This document shows, one piece after another, positions 48,709-57,594 of a stretch of 64,000 bases of DNA. Where the stretch lies: assembly GCF_036084755.1 (NCBI RefSeq), contig NZ_CP107968.1:2548501-2612500 (forward strand). Direction: 5' to 3'. The notes under the pieces were generated by a model that had not been told where the DNA came from, did not search any database, and worked only from the letters and a program-made list of their open reading frames with translations. Position numbers and translations under genes: made by a program. How positions within the stretch are numbered: the stretch's first letter is position 1; every line of letters starts with the position of its first letter. This DNA comes from Streptomyces sp. NBC_00370. Lineage in GTDB: Bacteria > Actinomycetota > Actinomycetes > Streptomycetales > Streptomycetaceae.

Positions 48709-50001
48709 TCAGCGCAGGTGCGACGTGTCGTTCAGCAGCCGCAGCGACGCGTTGCCGTCCGTGTAGTACGCCACGACCGAGACCGAGGCCGCCGAGAGTT
48801 CCATCCGGAACAGGGACTCGGGCGGTGCTCCCAGCGCCAGCCGTACCAGTTCCTTCACCGGTGTGACATGCGTGACGACCAGCACCGTACGGCCCTGGTA
48901 ACGCTCCAGCAGCCGGTCGCGGGCCGCCTCGACCCTGCGGCCGACCGTCTCGAAGCTCTCGCCACCACCGGTCGGTGCGACGGAGGGCGAGTCGAGCCAC
49001 GCCGTCAGGTCGTCGGGGTACCGGTCGCGCACCTCGGCGAAGCTCAGCCCTTCCCAGGCGCCGAAGTCCGTCTCGCGCAGGCCCTCTTCGATCCGGACGT
49101 CGAGCCCAAGCCGGGCCGCCACCGCGTCCGCCGTCTCGCGGCAGCGCCTGAGCGGCGACGAGACGATGTCCTGGATGGTGCCGCGCGCCGCGAAAGCGGC
49201 GGCTGCCGCCTCGGCCTGGCGGCGGCCGACCGCCGACAGCTCGGGGTCGGTGCCACCACTGCCCGAGAACCGCTTGTCGGGGGTGAGGTGCGTCTCGCCG
49301 TGCCGCAGCAGGACGAAGGTGGCGGGCGTCCCGAGGTCGGCGGCGCCCCAGCCGACGGCCGGGGCCTCTTCTGCGGCGTCCGAGGCGGCGGTGTCGGAAG
49401 CGAAGTCGAAGCCCGTCTGGACGTGCTCGGCCGCCGCCGCGCCTCGCCCCGCCAGCGCCGCCCGCGCCTTCGCCGCGCCGGCCGCCGCGTCACCCGGAAC
49501 CGGCGCCTGGGTCACCGCGGCCGTACGTGCCGCGCGGGCGTCCAGTTCCGCGGTGGAGGCGGACTGCTCCCACTGCTTGCCCTTCTTGCCCGCGTCCATC
49601 GCCTCGTTGGCCAGCCGGTCCGCGTGCTTGTTCTTCTCGCGCGGGATCCACTCGTAACTGACCTGCCCCGCCGGGAAGATCCGCGCGGCCTCGGCCGCGA
49701 GCGGCTTCATGTCCGGGTGCTTGATCTTCCAGCGGCCCGACATCTGCTCGACGACGAGTTTGGAGTCCATCCGGACATGCACGACGGCCGCCGGGTCCAG
49801 CGCCTTCGCCGCCTTGAGCCCGGCGATCAGGCCCCTGTACTCGGCGACGTTGTTCGTGGCCACACCGATGTACTCGGCGGCCTCGGCCAGCGCCTCACCG
49901 GTCTTCGGGTCGAGGACGACCGAACCGTAGCCCGCGGGGCCGGGGTTGCCTCGGGAGCCGCCGTCCGCCTCCACGACGAACTTCGGGGTCTGCCTGGGCA
50001 T
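48709..50001 (-). CDS. Bifunctional RNase HI / histidine phosphatase (alpha-ribazole phosphatase-like)
   Basis: A 430-residue fusion. RNase HI-type domain at 1-140: VVEADGGSRGNPGPAGYGSV, ATNNVAEYRGLIAGL and DSKLVVEQMSGRW, with catalytic Asp/Glu residues retained. A linker of about 75 residues follows. The histidine phosphatase domain at about 225-430 has FVLLRHGETHLTPDKRFSG, SSPLRRCRETADAV and VVTHVTPVKELVR, with the phosphohistidine in RHGE. The actinobacterial fusion is related to mycobacterial Rv2228c, which has both RNase H and alpha-ribazole phosphatase activity. It is the last gene of the NIF3 / zinc-ribbon / RNase H operon. Confidence 0.94.
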   Translation of the reverse strand: MPRQTPKFVVEADGGSRGNPGPAGYGSVVLDPKTGEALAEAAEYIGVATNNVAEYRGLIAGLKAAKALDPAAVVHVRMDSKLVVEQMSGRWKIKHPDMKPLAAEAARIFPAGQVSYEWIPREKNKHADRLANEAMDAGKKGKQWEQSASTAELDARAARTAAVTQAPVPGDAAAGAAKARAALAGRGAAAAEHVQTGFDFASDTAASDAAEEAPAVGWGAADLGTPATFVLLRHGETHLTPDKRFSGSGGTDPELSAVGRRQAEAAAAAFAARGTIQDIVSSPLRRCRETADAVAARLGLDVRIEEGLRETDFGAWEGLSFAEVRDRYPDDLTAWLDSPSVAPTGGGESFETVGRRVEAARDRLLERYQGRTVLVVTHVTPVKELVRLALGAPPESLFRMELSAASVSVVAYYTDGNASLRLLNDTSHLR

Positions 50002-50010
50002 CGCTACCGC

Positions 50011-50754
50011 CTACAGGCCCGAGTCGGAGGTGCGGACGAGGATGCGGCGGCAGTTCTCGCACCGCAGGACGGTGTCCGGCGTCGCCGCCTTGACCTCGTT
50101 GACCTCGGTGATGTTGAGCTCCAGCTGGCAGCCCTCGCACTTGCGCCGGAAGAGCCGGGCGGCGCCCACCCCGCCGTGCTGGGTGCGCAGCTTCTCGTAC
50201 AGCTTGAGCAGATCGGCCGGTACGGATCCGGCGACGACCTCGCGCTCCTTGGTGACGGAGGCGATCTCGGCGTCGAGGTCCTTGGTGGACGCGTCGCGCC
50301 GTACGGCCGCGTCGTCGTTCTTCGTCTGTACGGAGGAGACGCGCCCGGTCAGCTCGGCGACCCGCTCCTGCGCGGACTCGCGGCGCTCCATGACCTCCAG
50401 GACGACGTCCTCCAGATCACCCTGGCGCTTGGCGAGCGAGACGATCTCGCGCTGGATGCTCTCCAGGTCCTTGGGCGAGGAGACGGCGCCGGAGTCGAGG
50501 CGCTGCTGGTCACGTGTGGCGCGCTGGCGGACCTGGTCGACGTCCTGCTCGGCCTTGGTCTGTTCGCGTGCGGTGTCGCTCTCCTCGGTCTGCGCGGCCA
50601 CGAGGAGGCTGCGCAGCTGGGCGAGGTCGGCGGTGAGCGATTCGATCTCGGCGTGCTCGGGAAGTGAGTCTCGCTTGTGTTCGAGCTGCGACAGTCGTAC
50701 GTCGAGGGCCTGGACGTCGAGGAGTCGGATCTGGTCGGCGGGCGCGGCGTTCAG
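50011..50754 (-). CDS. Coiled-coil protein with C4 zinc ribbon; apparent CTG start
   Basis: A 247-residue protein. A long coiled coil (residues about 10-180) is rich in Glu/Lys/Gln heptads (LAQLRSLLVAAQTEES, DLEDVVLEVMERRESAQERV). The C-terminal zinc ribbon has KCEGCQLELN and RCENCRRILV. No ATG, GTG or TTG lies at the conserved N-terminus NAAPADQIRLLD. CTG 50754 stands 7 nt behind AGGAG (50766-50762), and its CTGA overlaps the NIF3 stop, mirroring ATGA coupling. The family is always next to nif3-like genes; function unknown, possibly nucleic-acid related. Confidence 0.88.
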   Translation of the reverse strand: MNAAPADQIRLLDVQALDVRLSQLEHKRDSLPEHAEIESLTADLAQLRSLLVAAQTEESDTAREQTKAEQDVDQVRQRATRDQQRLDSGAVSSPKDLESIQREIVSLAKRQGDLEDVVLEVMERRESAQERVAELTGRVSSVQTKNDDAAVRRDASTKDLDAEIASVTKEREVVAGSVPADLLKLYEKLRTQHGGVGAARLFRRKCEGCQLELNITEVNEVKAATPDTVLRCENCRRILVRTSDSGL

Positions 50755-51587
50755 TTGGGGGCTCCTGAAGAGTGATGGGAGGACCAGGGGTCGGTGACCG
50801 TCTTCGAGACGTGGACCCGCAGGTCCCAGCCGTGGCGGTCGGAAATCTCGTCGAGCTGGGCGGCGGCCTGCTCGCACCAGGGCCATTCGGTGGCCCAGTG
50901 CGCGGCGTCGATCAGCGCGAGCGCGCTGTGCTGGGTGGCTTCGGAGACCGGGTGGTGGCGCAGGTCGGCGGTGACGAACGCGTCCACCCCCGCGGCCCTG
51001 ACGTCGTCGAACAGGCTGTCGCCCGAGCCGCCGCTGACGGCGACCGTACGGATCAGGGCGTCCGGGTCGCCGGCGACGCGGATGCCCTGCGCGGTGGCCG
51101 GCAGCCGGTGCGCGACGCGGGCGGCGAAGTCGCGCAGGGCGGCGGGGCGGTCCAGCTCGCAGATCCGGCCGAGGCCGCGGCGTCCCGCCGGGTCGGTGGG
51201 GTCGGGTACGAGCGGCCGTACGACCCGCAGGTCGAGCGCGCCGGCGAGGGCGTCGGAGACTCCGGGGTCGGCGCTGTCGGCGTTGGTGTGCGCGACGTGC
51301 AGGGCGATGTCGTTCTTGATCAGGGTGTGGACGACCCGGCCCTTGAAGGTGTCGGCGGCGACCGTCGTGGTCCCGCGCAGATAGAGCGGGTGGTGGGTGA
51401 CGATCAGCTCGGCGCAGAGTTTCACGGCCTCCTCGGCGATGTCGTGCACCGGGTCGACGGCGAGCAGGACGCGGGTGACCGTGGCGTCCGGATCGCCGCA
51501 GACCGTACCGACGGCATCCCACTGTTCGGCGCGCTCGGGGGGCCAGAGGGCGTCGAGCGCGGCGAGGACTTCGGACAGACGGGGCAC
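50751..51587 (-). CDS. NIF3-like dinuclear metal centre protein
   Basis: A 278-residue member of the NIF3/YqfO/DUF34 family. Motifs are EQWDAVGTVCGDP, metal-binding LIVTHHPLYLRGTTTV, HVAHTNADSADPGVSDALAGAL, RTVAVSGGSGDSL, and the late HHPVSEATQHSALALIDAAHWATEWP with further metal ligands. Proposed activities in the family include GTP cyclohydrolase I-related roles, not settled. GTG 51587. First gene of a tight three-gene operon; its TGA overlaps the CTG start of the next gene. Confidence 0.93.
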   Translation of the reverse strand: MPRLSEVLAALDALWPPERAEQWDAVGTVCGDPDATVTRVLLAVDPVHDIAEEAVKLCAELIVTHHPLYLRGTTTVAADTFKGRVVHTLIKNDIALHVAHTNADSADPGVSDALAGALDLRVVRPLVPDPTDPAGRRGLGRICELDRPAALRDFAARVAHRLPATAQGIRVAGDPDALIRTVAVSGGSGDSLFDDVRAAGVDAFVTADLRHHPVSEATQHSALALIDAAHWATEWPWCEQAAAQLDEISDRHGWDLRVHVSKTVTDPWSSHHSSGAPN

Positions 51588-51845
51588 GGGGAAAGGCTAC
51601 CTGTCCCGCGTACCCCGCCGACCATGGCTCGGGCAGCCGCTTTTCCGGCGGCACACCGCGTGAGATCCGGCGACACGCCGTTGCCGGGGGCCAGGAGCGA
51701 GCCGTTGCCCGTGCCCGCGGCCGCCCTGCCCGCAGCGCCCTGCCCGCAACGTCAGGGGCCAGGGGCGCCGCGTCGGCGCGCGCTACGGACCCGGGCCGCA
51801 AGCGCCCGCCTCGTACCGGCCCTCTGCCGGCCCTCGTACCGGCGC

Positions 51846-52877
51846 CTACTTCGCCAGGTAACCGTCCAGGTCGTCCAGCACCTGGTAGGCCGCCGTCACA
51901 CCCAGGCCGAGGTACCAGGTCTCGTCCTTGACGTCCTTGGCCCTGCCGTCCTTGACCGCCGTCAGGTTCTTCCACAGCGGGTTGCCGCGTGCGGTGTCGC
52001 GGTCGGTCTCCTTCGCGTCGCCGTACACCCCGGTGAAGATCCAGTCGGCGTCCGCCTCGTCGATCTTCTCGGGGCTGATCTCCACGGCCAGGTCGTTGAT
52101 CTGCTGGTTCTTCGGCCTGGGCAGACCGGCGTCCTTGAGGATCGTGCCGATGAACGAGTCCTGGCCGTAGAGGCGCAGCCGGCCCGGCATGTAGCGGACC
52201 ATCGAGACGGTCGGCTTGTCGGGTCCGACGGCCGTGCCGAGCGCCTTGGCCTTCTCCTCGTACGTGGCGAGCTTCGCCTCGGCCTGGTCGAGCCGGTCCA
52301 GCGCCTTGGCGTTCAGGAGGTAGTTCTGCTTCCAGGTGAAGCCGGGCCTGATGGAGAAGACCGTCGGGGCGATCTGCGCCAGTTCCTTGTACTTGTCCGC
52401 GGCGCGGAGCTGGCTGCCGAGGATCAGGTCGGGCTTGAGCTTGGCGATCGCCTCAAGGTTGAGGTTGTTGATCGTGCCGACGTTCTCGGGGGTGCCCGCG
52501 TCCTTCTTCAGGTAGCTGGGGATGGACTCGTCGCCCTCGGTGGGGGCGTAGCCGACGGGCTTGACACCCAGTGAGACAACGTTGTCGAACTCGCCCACGT
52601 CAAGGACGACGACCCGCTCGGGGCGCTTCTTCTCCACGGTCTTGCCCATGGCGTGTGTGATGGTGCGGGGGAACTGGCCGGGCTTGGCGTCGGTGCCGAA
52701 GGCCGCCGTCTTCTGGGCCGCGTCGCCGAAGTCCTTGCCGCCGGTGGCGACGTCGGCCTTCTTGGCGGCCGAGTCCGATGTGGCGGAACCGCTGTCGGAG
52801 CCGCCGCCGCAGGCCGCGAGGGTGAGGGCCGCCGACAGGGCGACCGCGGTGATGGCGCCGCGGCGTCGTATGGACAT
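51846..52877 (-). CDS. Iron-siderophore ABC transporter substrate-binding lipoprotein
   Basis: A 343-residue FecB/FhuD-type binding protein. The lipobox LTLAACGGG gives the lipidated Cys at residue 23. A linker follows, then the two-lobe fold with PERVVVLDVGEFDNVVSLGVKPVGYAP, NLEAIAKLKPDLILGS and AKDVKDETWYLGLGVTAAYQVLDDL, diagnostic of the siderophore group. An iron box (52944-52962) lies 67 bp upstream, so it is expressed when iron is scarce. The permease and ATPase genes are not in the neighbourhood. Confidence 0.93.
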   Translation of the reverse strand: MSIRRRGAITAVALSAALTLAACGGGSDSGSATSDSAAKKADVATGGKDFGDAAQKTAAFGTDAKPGQFPRTITHAMGKTVEKKRPERVVVLDVGEFDNVVSLGVKPVGYAPTEGDESIPSYLKKDAGTPENVGTINNLNLEAIAKLKPDLILGSQLRAADKYKELAQIAPTVFSIRPGFTWKQNYLLNAKALDRLDQAEAKLATYEEKAKALGTAVGPDKPTVSMVRYMPGRLRLYGQDSFIGTILKDAGLPRPKNQQINDLAVEISPEKIDEADADWIFTGVYGDAKETDRDTARGNPLWKNLTAVKDGRAKDVKDETWYLGLGVTAAYQVLDDLDGYLAK

Positions 52878-52943
52878 GGGTACTCGCTCCAGCTGTGTTC
52901 CGTCGACATGCCCACGCGGGCATACCGAGTCGGGCGTACCTAC

Positions 52944-52962
52944 TTAGGCGTACCTAACCTAA
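52944..52962. promoter_or_regulatory. Iron box (DmdR/DtxR operator)
   Basis: TTAGGCGTACCTAACCTAA. Its reverse complement matches the Streptomyces iron box TTAGGTTAGGCTCACCTAA at 16 of 19 positions. Located in the 227-bp divergent gap, it should repress the binding-protein gene with iron; it may also affect the gene at 53105. Confidence 0.85.
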
Positions 52963-53104
52963 CCCACCGCCTCGCTGACCAGCACAACCACCCCCGCCAT
53001 TCCCGACGAATCCCCTCAGTGACACTCTTATGTGTGAAGTGGGGGCTCTCATGTTGTTCGGCTGGAAGTACGAAAACTACTTTCATGGCCGGAGGTGACA
53101 CCGA

Positions 53105-54298
53105 ATGACGGTCCGCGCCATGGGGACGGCCGCGGCGGGCGGCGCTGTGCGGCACACCGGATTCGCGATCACGGCGGACGGGACGTACGCGGCGCGGCTG
53201 ACGCGCGCGACGCCGGACAGCGACGCGTGGTTCCCCGAGCGGTGGACGCTCGACGGCCATGAGCCCTACGCCGTACCGCTCCCGCTCGACCAGCCGGAGG
53301 AGCCCGGCACCCAGGTGCTGCCGCTGTCCGACGGGCGCGTGCTCATCGTCCGCAGGGTCGCCGACCGGTTCGGGCTTTCGCTGCTCTACCCGGCGGGGCG
53401 CGGCACGGGCGAGCTGCCCGTCGGCGCCGTCGAGTGCGAGGAGTTGACGCTGCTGCCGCCGGCGCCGGACGGCCGGAGCGCGTACGCCCTCGCGCCCGGC
53501 CAACACTCCACCGCGGTCTGGCTGGTGGCGGGCGGCGCCTTCGGTCCCGAGCTGGTCGCCGAGGTGCCGGGCCGCTGCTCGGGCGGCGGCTGGCTGGACC
53601 GCGCGGGGCGGATGCTGGCGGTGGACCGGGAGCTGGGCGGTGTCGTCAAGGCCGTCGCCGTCGATCTCGAACGCGGCGGTGAGGTCATGCCGTTGCTCCA
53701 GATCACGGAGGAGAGCAACGACCGGCTGCTGCTCGCCGACCCCGACAGCGGGCTGCTGCTGATCTGTTCCGACGCGCCGGGGCACGGCAGGATCGGCTGG
53801 GGTGTGCTCGGCAGCAGGCGGCCGGTGCGCTTCCCCGAATGTCTGCGTCCCGCGGACTGTGTGGTCACCCCGTTCGCCGTGCAGCCCGGGCAGATGCTGA
53901 TGCCCGAGAACTGCGCGGTGGCGCTGCGGATCGACATCGCGAAGGACGGCGCGGCCGGCGGCGCCGCCGGCGACAGCTGGCTCGGTGTGTGGCGCCCGGC
54001 CGGCCGCCAGCTGCATCAACTGCCCGCGCCTGAAGGGTGGCTGGCCGGCTCGGGGCTGTGGACACGGGACGGTGAGCTGCGGCTGCCGTACGCGACGAGC
54101 GCGGTGCCGTGCGGGGTGGCGCGGGTCGCCGCCCCCGCGGACGCCCCGGTCCCTGACGGGATCGCGCAGAACGATCCGTCGGGGCTGGAACCGTCCGGCG
54201 CTCCGCGGACTCCTGTGTTGTGCAGACCGGTTCCGCTCCAACAGGCGCCGCTCACCGATCCGCAGGCACCCCTGACCGGCCGTGGGACGGCTGGCTAG
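53105..54298 (+). CDS. Hypothetical protein, probably beta-propeller-like
   Basis: A 397-residue protein with no recognised family domain. It consists of repeated short beta strands with Trp/Asp-Gly turns (GFAITADGTYAARLTRATPDSDAW, LPLSDGRVLIVRRVADRFGLSLLYP, LLPPAPDGRSAYALAPGQHSTAVWLV), spaced about 45-60 residues, which suggests a propeller. There is no signal peptide. The C-terminal 40 residues are Pro-rich. It is divergent from the siderophore-binding gene, and its start is within 145 bp of the iron box, but iron control is only a possibility. Confidence 0.7.
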   Translation: MTVRAMGTAAAGGAVRHTGFAITADGTYAARLTRATPDSDAWFPERWTLDGHEPYAVPLPLDQPEEPGTQVLPLSDGRVLIVRRVADRFGLSLLYPAGRGTGELPVGAVECEELTLLPPAPDGRSAYALAPGQHSTAVWLVAGGAFGPELVAEVPGRCSGGGWLDRAGRMLAVDRELGGVVKAVAVDLERGGEVMPLLQITEESNDRLLLADPDSGLLLICSDAPGHGRIGWGVLGSRRPVRFPECLRPADCVVTPFAVQPGQMLMPENCAVALRIDIAKDGAAGGAAGDSWLGVWRPAGRQLHQLPAPEGWLAGSGLWTRDGELRLPYATSAVPCGVARVAAPADAPVPDGIAQNDPSGLEPSGAPRTPVLCRPVPLQQAPLTDPQAPLTGRGTAG

Positions 54299-54356
54299 GG
54301 TGGTTGGCGCACAAAGCGACCACGACAGCGACAGTACGACGGAGTGACTTCACGAC

Positions 54357-54530
54357 ATGTCTGAGGCCCGAACCGACACGGCTCAGGACCGTCCGCAGAC
54401 CGCGGACGCCGCCCGGGACGAAGCCGGAGGCTACGGAAAGCACCGCGGGGGTGCCGCATCGACGGAGGACTCGACGTCTCCGGCCTACGGCAAGCACCGA
54501 CGCCACGGAGAACAGACCAAGGCCGCCTGA
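54357..54530 (+). CDS. Small protein with two YGKHR repeats
   Basis: A 57-residue reading frame beginning MSEARTDTAQDRPQTADA, with GGYGKHRGG and PAYGKHRRHG repeats and ending GEQTKAA. The codon pattern (third-position G/C) fits a real gene and the frame lies 58 bp after the preceding gene. A perfect 15-bp terminator hairpin follows its stop by 25 bp. No known family was recognised. It is hydrophilic and probably disordered; the paired YGKHR might bind a nucleic acid or membrane surface. Confidence 0.7.
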   Translation: MSEARTDTAQDRPQTADAARDEAGGYGKHRGGAASTEDSTSPAYGKHRRHGEQTKAA

Positions 54531-54555
54531 CCGGCGGACTCATACCGCAGAGGGA

Positions 54556-54588
54556 TCACAAGGGGCCGCCGGTGGCGGCCCCTTGTGA
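54556..54588. terminator. Strong hairpin after the small YGKHR gene
   Basis: TCACAAGGGGCCGCC (54556-54570) pairs perfectly over 15 bp with GGCGGCCCCTTGTGA (54574-54588) around a GGT loop. It also separates the ABC transporter operon downstream. Confidence 0.8.
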
Positions 54589-54658
54589 CATATGTACTGC
54601 CCGAGTCCGTACATGCGCATCTGCCGCCGGTGCCGCCCCGCTCCGTAGCGTCATGGGC

Positions 54659-55609
54659 ATGACGCAGACAGCAGAACCAGCCGCGGCAACGGCGGTGCGT
54701 TTCACCGGAGTCGGCAAGTCGTTCGGTGCCGTACGCGCCGTCGTGGCCGCCGATCTGAGCATTCCGCGCGGCGAGACCGTGGCCCTGCTCGGCCGCAACG
54801 GCGCGGGCAAGTCGACCGCGATCGGGCTGCTCCTCGGCCTGGACGAGCCGGACACCGGGACCGTGCAACTCTTCGACGGCCCGCCGTCGCGGGCCGTGGC
54901 AGCCGGCCGGGTCGGCGCGATGCTCCAGGACGGCCGGCCCATCAGGCGGGTGACCGTAAGGGAGTTGGTCACGTTCGTGGCGAGCACCTTCCCCGAGCCG
55001 CTGCCCGTCCCCGAGGCGCTGGCGCTCGCCGGTCTCGGCGAACTCGGCGACCGGCGCGTCGACAAGCTCTCCGGCGGCCAGCTCCAGCGGGTCAGGTTCG
55101 CGGTCGCGCTGGCCGGCGCGCCGGAACTGCTCGTACTCGACGAGCCGACCGCCGCGCTCGACGTGGAGGCAAGGCGCGCCTTCTGGGCGTCCATGCGGGC
55201 GTACGCGCGGCGCGGCAACACCGTGCTGTTCTCGACGCACTACCTGGAGGAGGCCGACGAGTACGCGGACCGGATCGTCGTCATCGACCACGGCCGGATC
55301 GTCGCCGACGGCTCGGGCGACCGCATCAAGGAGACCGTCGGCGGCCATCTCGTCAGCTTCGACCTGCGGGGGCTCGGCTCGGAAGGGCTCACCCTGCTGC
55401 CCGGCGTGGTCTCGGTCGAGGTGCGCGGCGACCGGGCCAGGCTCCGTACCGACGACTCGGACGCGACCGTCGTGGCACTCGCCGCGGCGCAGCGCATCCA
55501 CCGGCTGGAGGTGACCCCGGCGACGCTGGAGGACGCCTTCCTGGCCCTGACCCATGAGCAGAAGCCGACCGAGGTCCACGACCAGAAGCTCGCGAAGGAG
55601 ATGGCGTGA
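54659..55609 (+). CDS. ABC transporter ATP-binding protein (drug-exporter type)
   Basis: A 316-residue single-domain ATPase. Walker A is LLGRNGAGKSTAI, signature LSGGQLQRVRFAV, Walker B LLVLDEPTAALD, and the H-loop TVLFSTHYLEEADEYADRI. The C-terminal 80 residues match DrrA/YadG-type exporters. ATG 54659 is preferred; ATG 54653 is an alternative. The stop overlaps the permease start, so the pair forms an exporter. It is the first gene of an exporter/two-component operon. Confidence 0.92.
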   Translation: MTQTAEPAAATAVRFTGVGKSFGAVRAVVAADLSIPRGETVALLGRNGAGKSTAIGLLLGLDEPDTGTVQLFDGPPSRAVAAGRVGAMLQDGRPIRRVTVRELVTFVASTFPEPLPVPEALALAGLGELGDRRVDKLSGGQLQRVRFAVALAGAPELLVLDEPTAALDVEARRAFWASMRAYARRGNTVLFSTHYLEEADEYADRIVVIDHGRIVADGSGDRIKETVGGHLVSFDLRGLGSEGLTLLPGVVSVEVRGDRARLRTDDSDATVVALAAAQRIHRLEVTPATLEDAFLALTHEQKPTEVHDQKLAKEMA

Positions 55610-56337
55610 TGTTCCAGTACGTCAAGCTGGAAGTACGGCGGGCGCTGCGCGATCCCGGGTTCCTCATCTTCGGCGCCGGGATGCCCGTACTGATGTATCT
55701 GCTGTTCACCAACATCGGGGTGAGCAGCGGCCCTGACTCCGACGAGTGGCGCACGGCCTCCATGGTCGGCATGGCGGCGTACGGGGCGCTCGGCGCCGCC
55801 GTCAGCACCGGCACCGGTATCGCCGAGGACAAGTCGCACGGCTGGCTGCGCCAGTTGCGCGTCACACCGATGCTGCCGCGCCAAGTCGTGCTCGGCCGGG
55901 CGATCACCGGATCCGTGACGGTCCTGCCCGCCCTGTGCGCCGTGCTGCTGGCCGGTGCGCTGGTGAACGGCGTACGGATGCCGCTGTGGCAGTGGCCGGT
56001 GCTGATCGTGCTGCTGTGGGCGGGCGCGCTGCCCTTCACCCTGCTCGGCATCGGCAACGGCTACCGGCTCACCGCGCAGACCACGGGCGTGCTCAACGTC
56101 GCCACGCTGATGGGCTTCTCCGTCATCGGCGGACTGTGGTTCCCGCTGGAGCTGTTCCCCGGCTGGCTGCGCTCGGTCGCCCGGTTCACCCCCGCCAACC
56201 GGTTCGCGGATCTGGGCTGGTCGACGACGGCGGGCAACGCTCCCGGACTGCTCACCGTCGTGGTGATGCTGGGGTGGCTCACGCTGTTCGGTTCGTACGC
56301 TGTTGTCTCCTACCGCAAGTCAGGGAGGACGGTATGA
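55606..56337 (+). CDS. ABC-2 family transporter permease
   Basis: A 243-residue membrane protein with six hydrophobic segments (FLIFGAGMPVLMYLLF, MVGMAAYGALGAAVSTGT, VLIVLLWAGALPFTLLGIG, GLLTVVVMLGWLTLFGSYAVV). The cytoplasmic loop EDKSHGWLRQLRVTPMLP is typical of DrrB/YadH-like exporters. Overlaps the ATPase gene and the histidine kinase gene by ATGA junctions. The exported substrate may be a lipid or drug. Confidence 0.92.
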   Translation: MMFQYVKLEVRRALRDPGFLIFGAGMPVLMYLLFTNIGVSSGPDSDEWRTASMVGMAAYGALGAAVSTGTGIAEDKSHGWLRQLRVTPMLPRQVVLGRAITGSVTVLPALCAVLLAGALVNGVRMPLWQWPVLIVLLWAGALPFTLLGIGNGYRLTAQTTGVLNVATLMGFSVIGGLWFPLELFPGWLRSVARFTPANRFADLGWSTTAGNAPGLLTVVVMLGWLTLFGSYAVVSYRKSGRTV

Positions 56338-57503
56338 AACCCGCGCTGAGGACCCGGCTGCTGGCGCTGCCCTTCAGGCGCTCCGCCGCCTGCGCCCCCG
56401 AGGGACAGCGCCGGCCGGGGCCGCCCAGCGGGTACGCCATGCTGCCGTGGCTGCTGATGCTGCTCGGCGCTTTCTCCAACCTCGTCCAGGGCAAGACGCC
56501 CAACGCGTGGGTCGGCGCCGTCGGTCTGTTCATCTTCAACTCGCTGTACGTGTCGGTGGTGTTCCGCGCCTTCGTGCCGCGGGCGCGGGACAGCGCGGGC
56601 ACCCGCTGGACGCTGGTCGCGATGGGGGTGGTGACCTTCGGCCTCGGCATCGGGTACGGCGGCAGCTGGCTGCTGTTCTTCCCGCTGCTCGGTCTGGCGT
56701 GCGGCAGTGTGCTGCGCGGCCGGGCCGTCGGGGTAGTGGGGCTCGCGCTGAGTGTGTCGGCGGGGACGATCGGCGGGTACCAGGAGGGCTGGGACGCGGT
56801 GACCGTCGCGTACGGCACGTTCCTGTCCACGATGGTCACGGCCGCGATCCTCACACTGTCCGAGACGGTGATCGAACTGGGCGAGACCCGGCAGGAGTTG
56901 GCGCGGTCGGCGGTCGAGCAGGAGCGGCTGCGGTTCTCCCGCGACCTGCACGACCTGCTCGGCCACACCCTCTCCGTGATCGTGGTGAAGGCGGAGGCGG
57001 CGCGCAGGCTGGCCCCGCGGCAGCTGGATTCCGCGCTGGGCCAGATCGGCGACATCGAGTCGGTCGGCAGGCAGGCGCTGACCGAGATCCGCGAGGCCGT
57101 CACCGGCTACCGCGAGGGCAGCCTCTCGGGCGACCTGGACCGCGCGCGCTCGGCGCTCAGCGGCGCCGGCGTCGAGCCGGTCGTACGGCAGTCGGGACGC
57201 CCGCTGGATCCGCAGACCGAGGCGCTGTTCGGCTGGGTGGTACGGGAAGCCGTCACCAACGTCGTACGGCACAGCGGGGCGACGCGGTGCGAGATCGTGG
57301 TGGGCAGCTCCGAGGAACGGGCCACGCTGACCGTCGCCGACAACGGCATAGGCGCCCACCCCGACCTGGTCGACTCGGCGGCCGGCAACGGCCTGAAGGG
57401 CCTCACGGAACGGCTGTCGGGCGCGGGCGGTTCGCTGGAGGCGGGCGCGGTGGGAGACGGCTTCCGGGTGACGGCGCGCCTGCCGCTGACCGGGGCGGCC
57501 TAG
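56334..57503 (+). CDS. Sensor histidine kinase (DesK/HisKA_3 type)
   Basis: A 389-residue sensor. About five to six membrane segments span residues 35-185. The HisKA_3 H-box RFSRDLHDLLGHTLSVIVVKAEAA has the phosphorylated His. The GHKL ATPase lies at about 300-385 with N-box REAVTNVVRHS and G-box DNGIGAHPDLV...GNGLKGLTERL. There is no extracytoplasmic domain, so the membrane itself is probably sensed, as in B. subtilis DesK. It overlaps the permease by ATGA and works with the regulator at 57595. Confidence 0.93.
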   Translation: MKPALRTRLLALPFRRSAACAPEGQRRPGPPSGYAMLPWLLMLLGAFSNLVQGKTPNAWVGAVGLFIFNSLYVSVVFRAFVPRARDSAGTRWTLVAMGVVTFGLGIGYGGSWLLFFPLLGLACGSVLRGRAVGVVGLALSVSAGTIGGYQEGWDAVTVAYGTFLSTMVTAAILTLSETVIELGETRQELARSAVEQERLRFSRDLHDLLGHTLSVIVVKAEAARRLAPRQLDSALGQIGDIESVGRQALTEIREAVTGYREGSLSGDLDRARSALSGAGVEPVVRQSGRPLDPQTEALFGWVVREAVTNVVRHSGATRCEIVVGSSEERATLTVADNGIGAHPDLVDSAAGNGLKGLTERLSGAGGSLEAGAVGDGFRVTARLPLTGAA

Positions 57504-57594
57504 GAGGTGCCGGCGGATCAGGCCGGATCAAGGCCCGGACGGGCCCGGCCCCGCCGACCGGGTGCCTGCGGGCGGCCGGCCCTAATCTGGCCCC

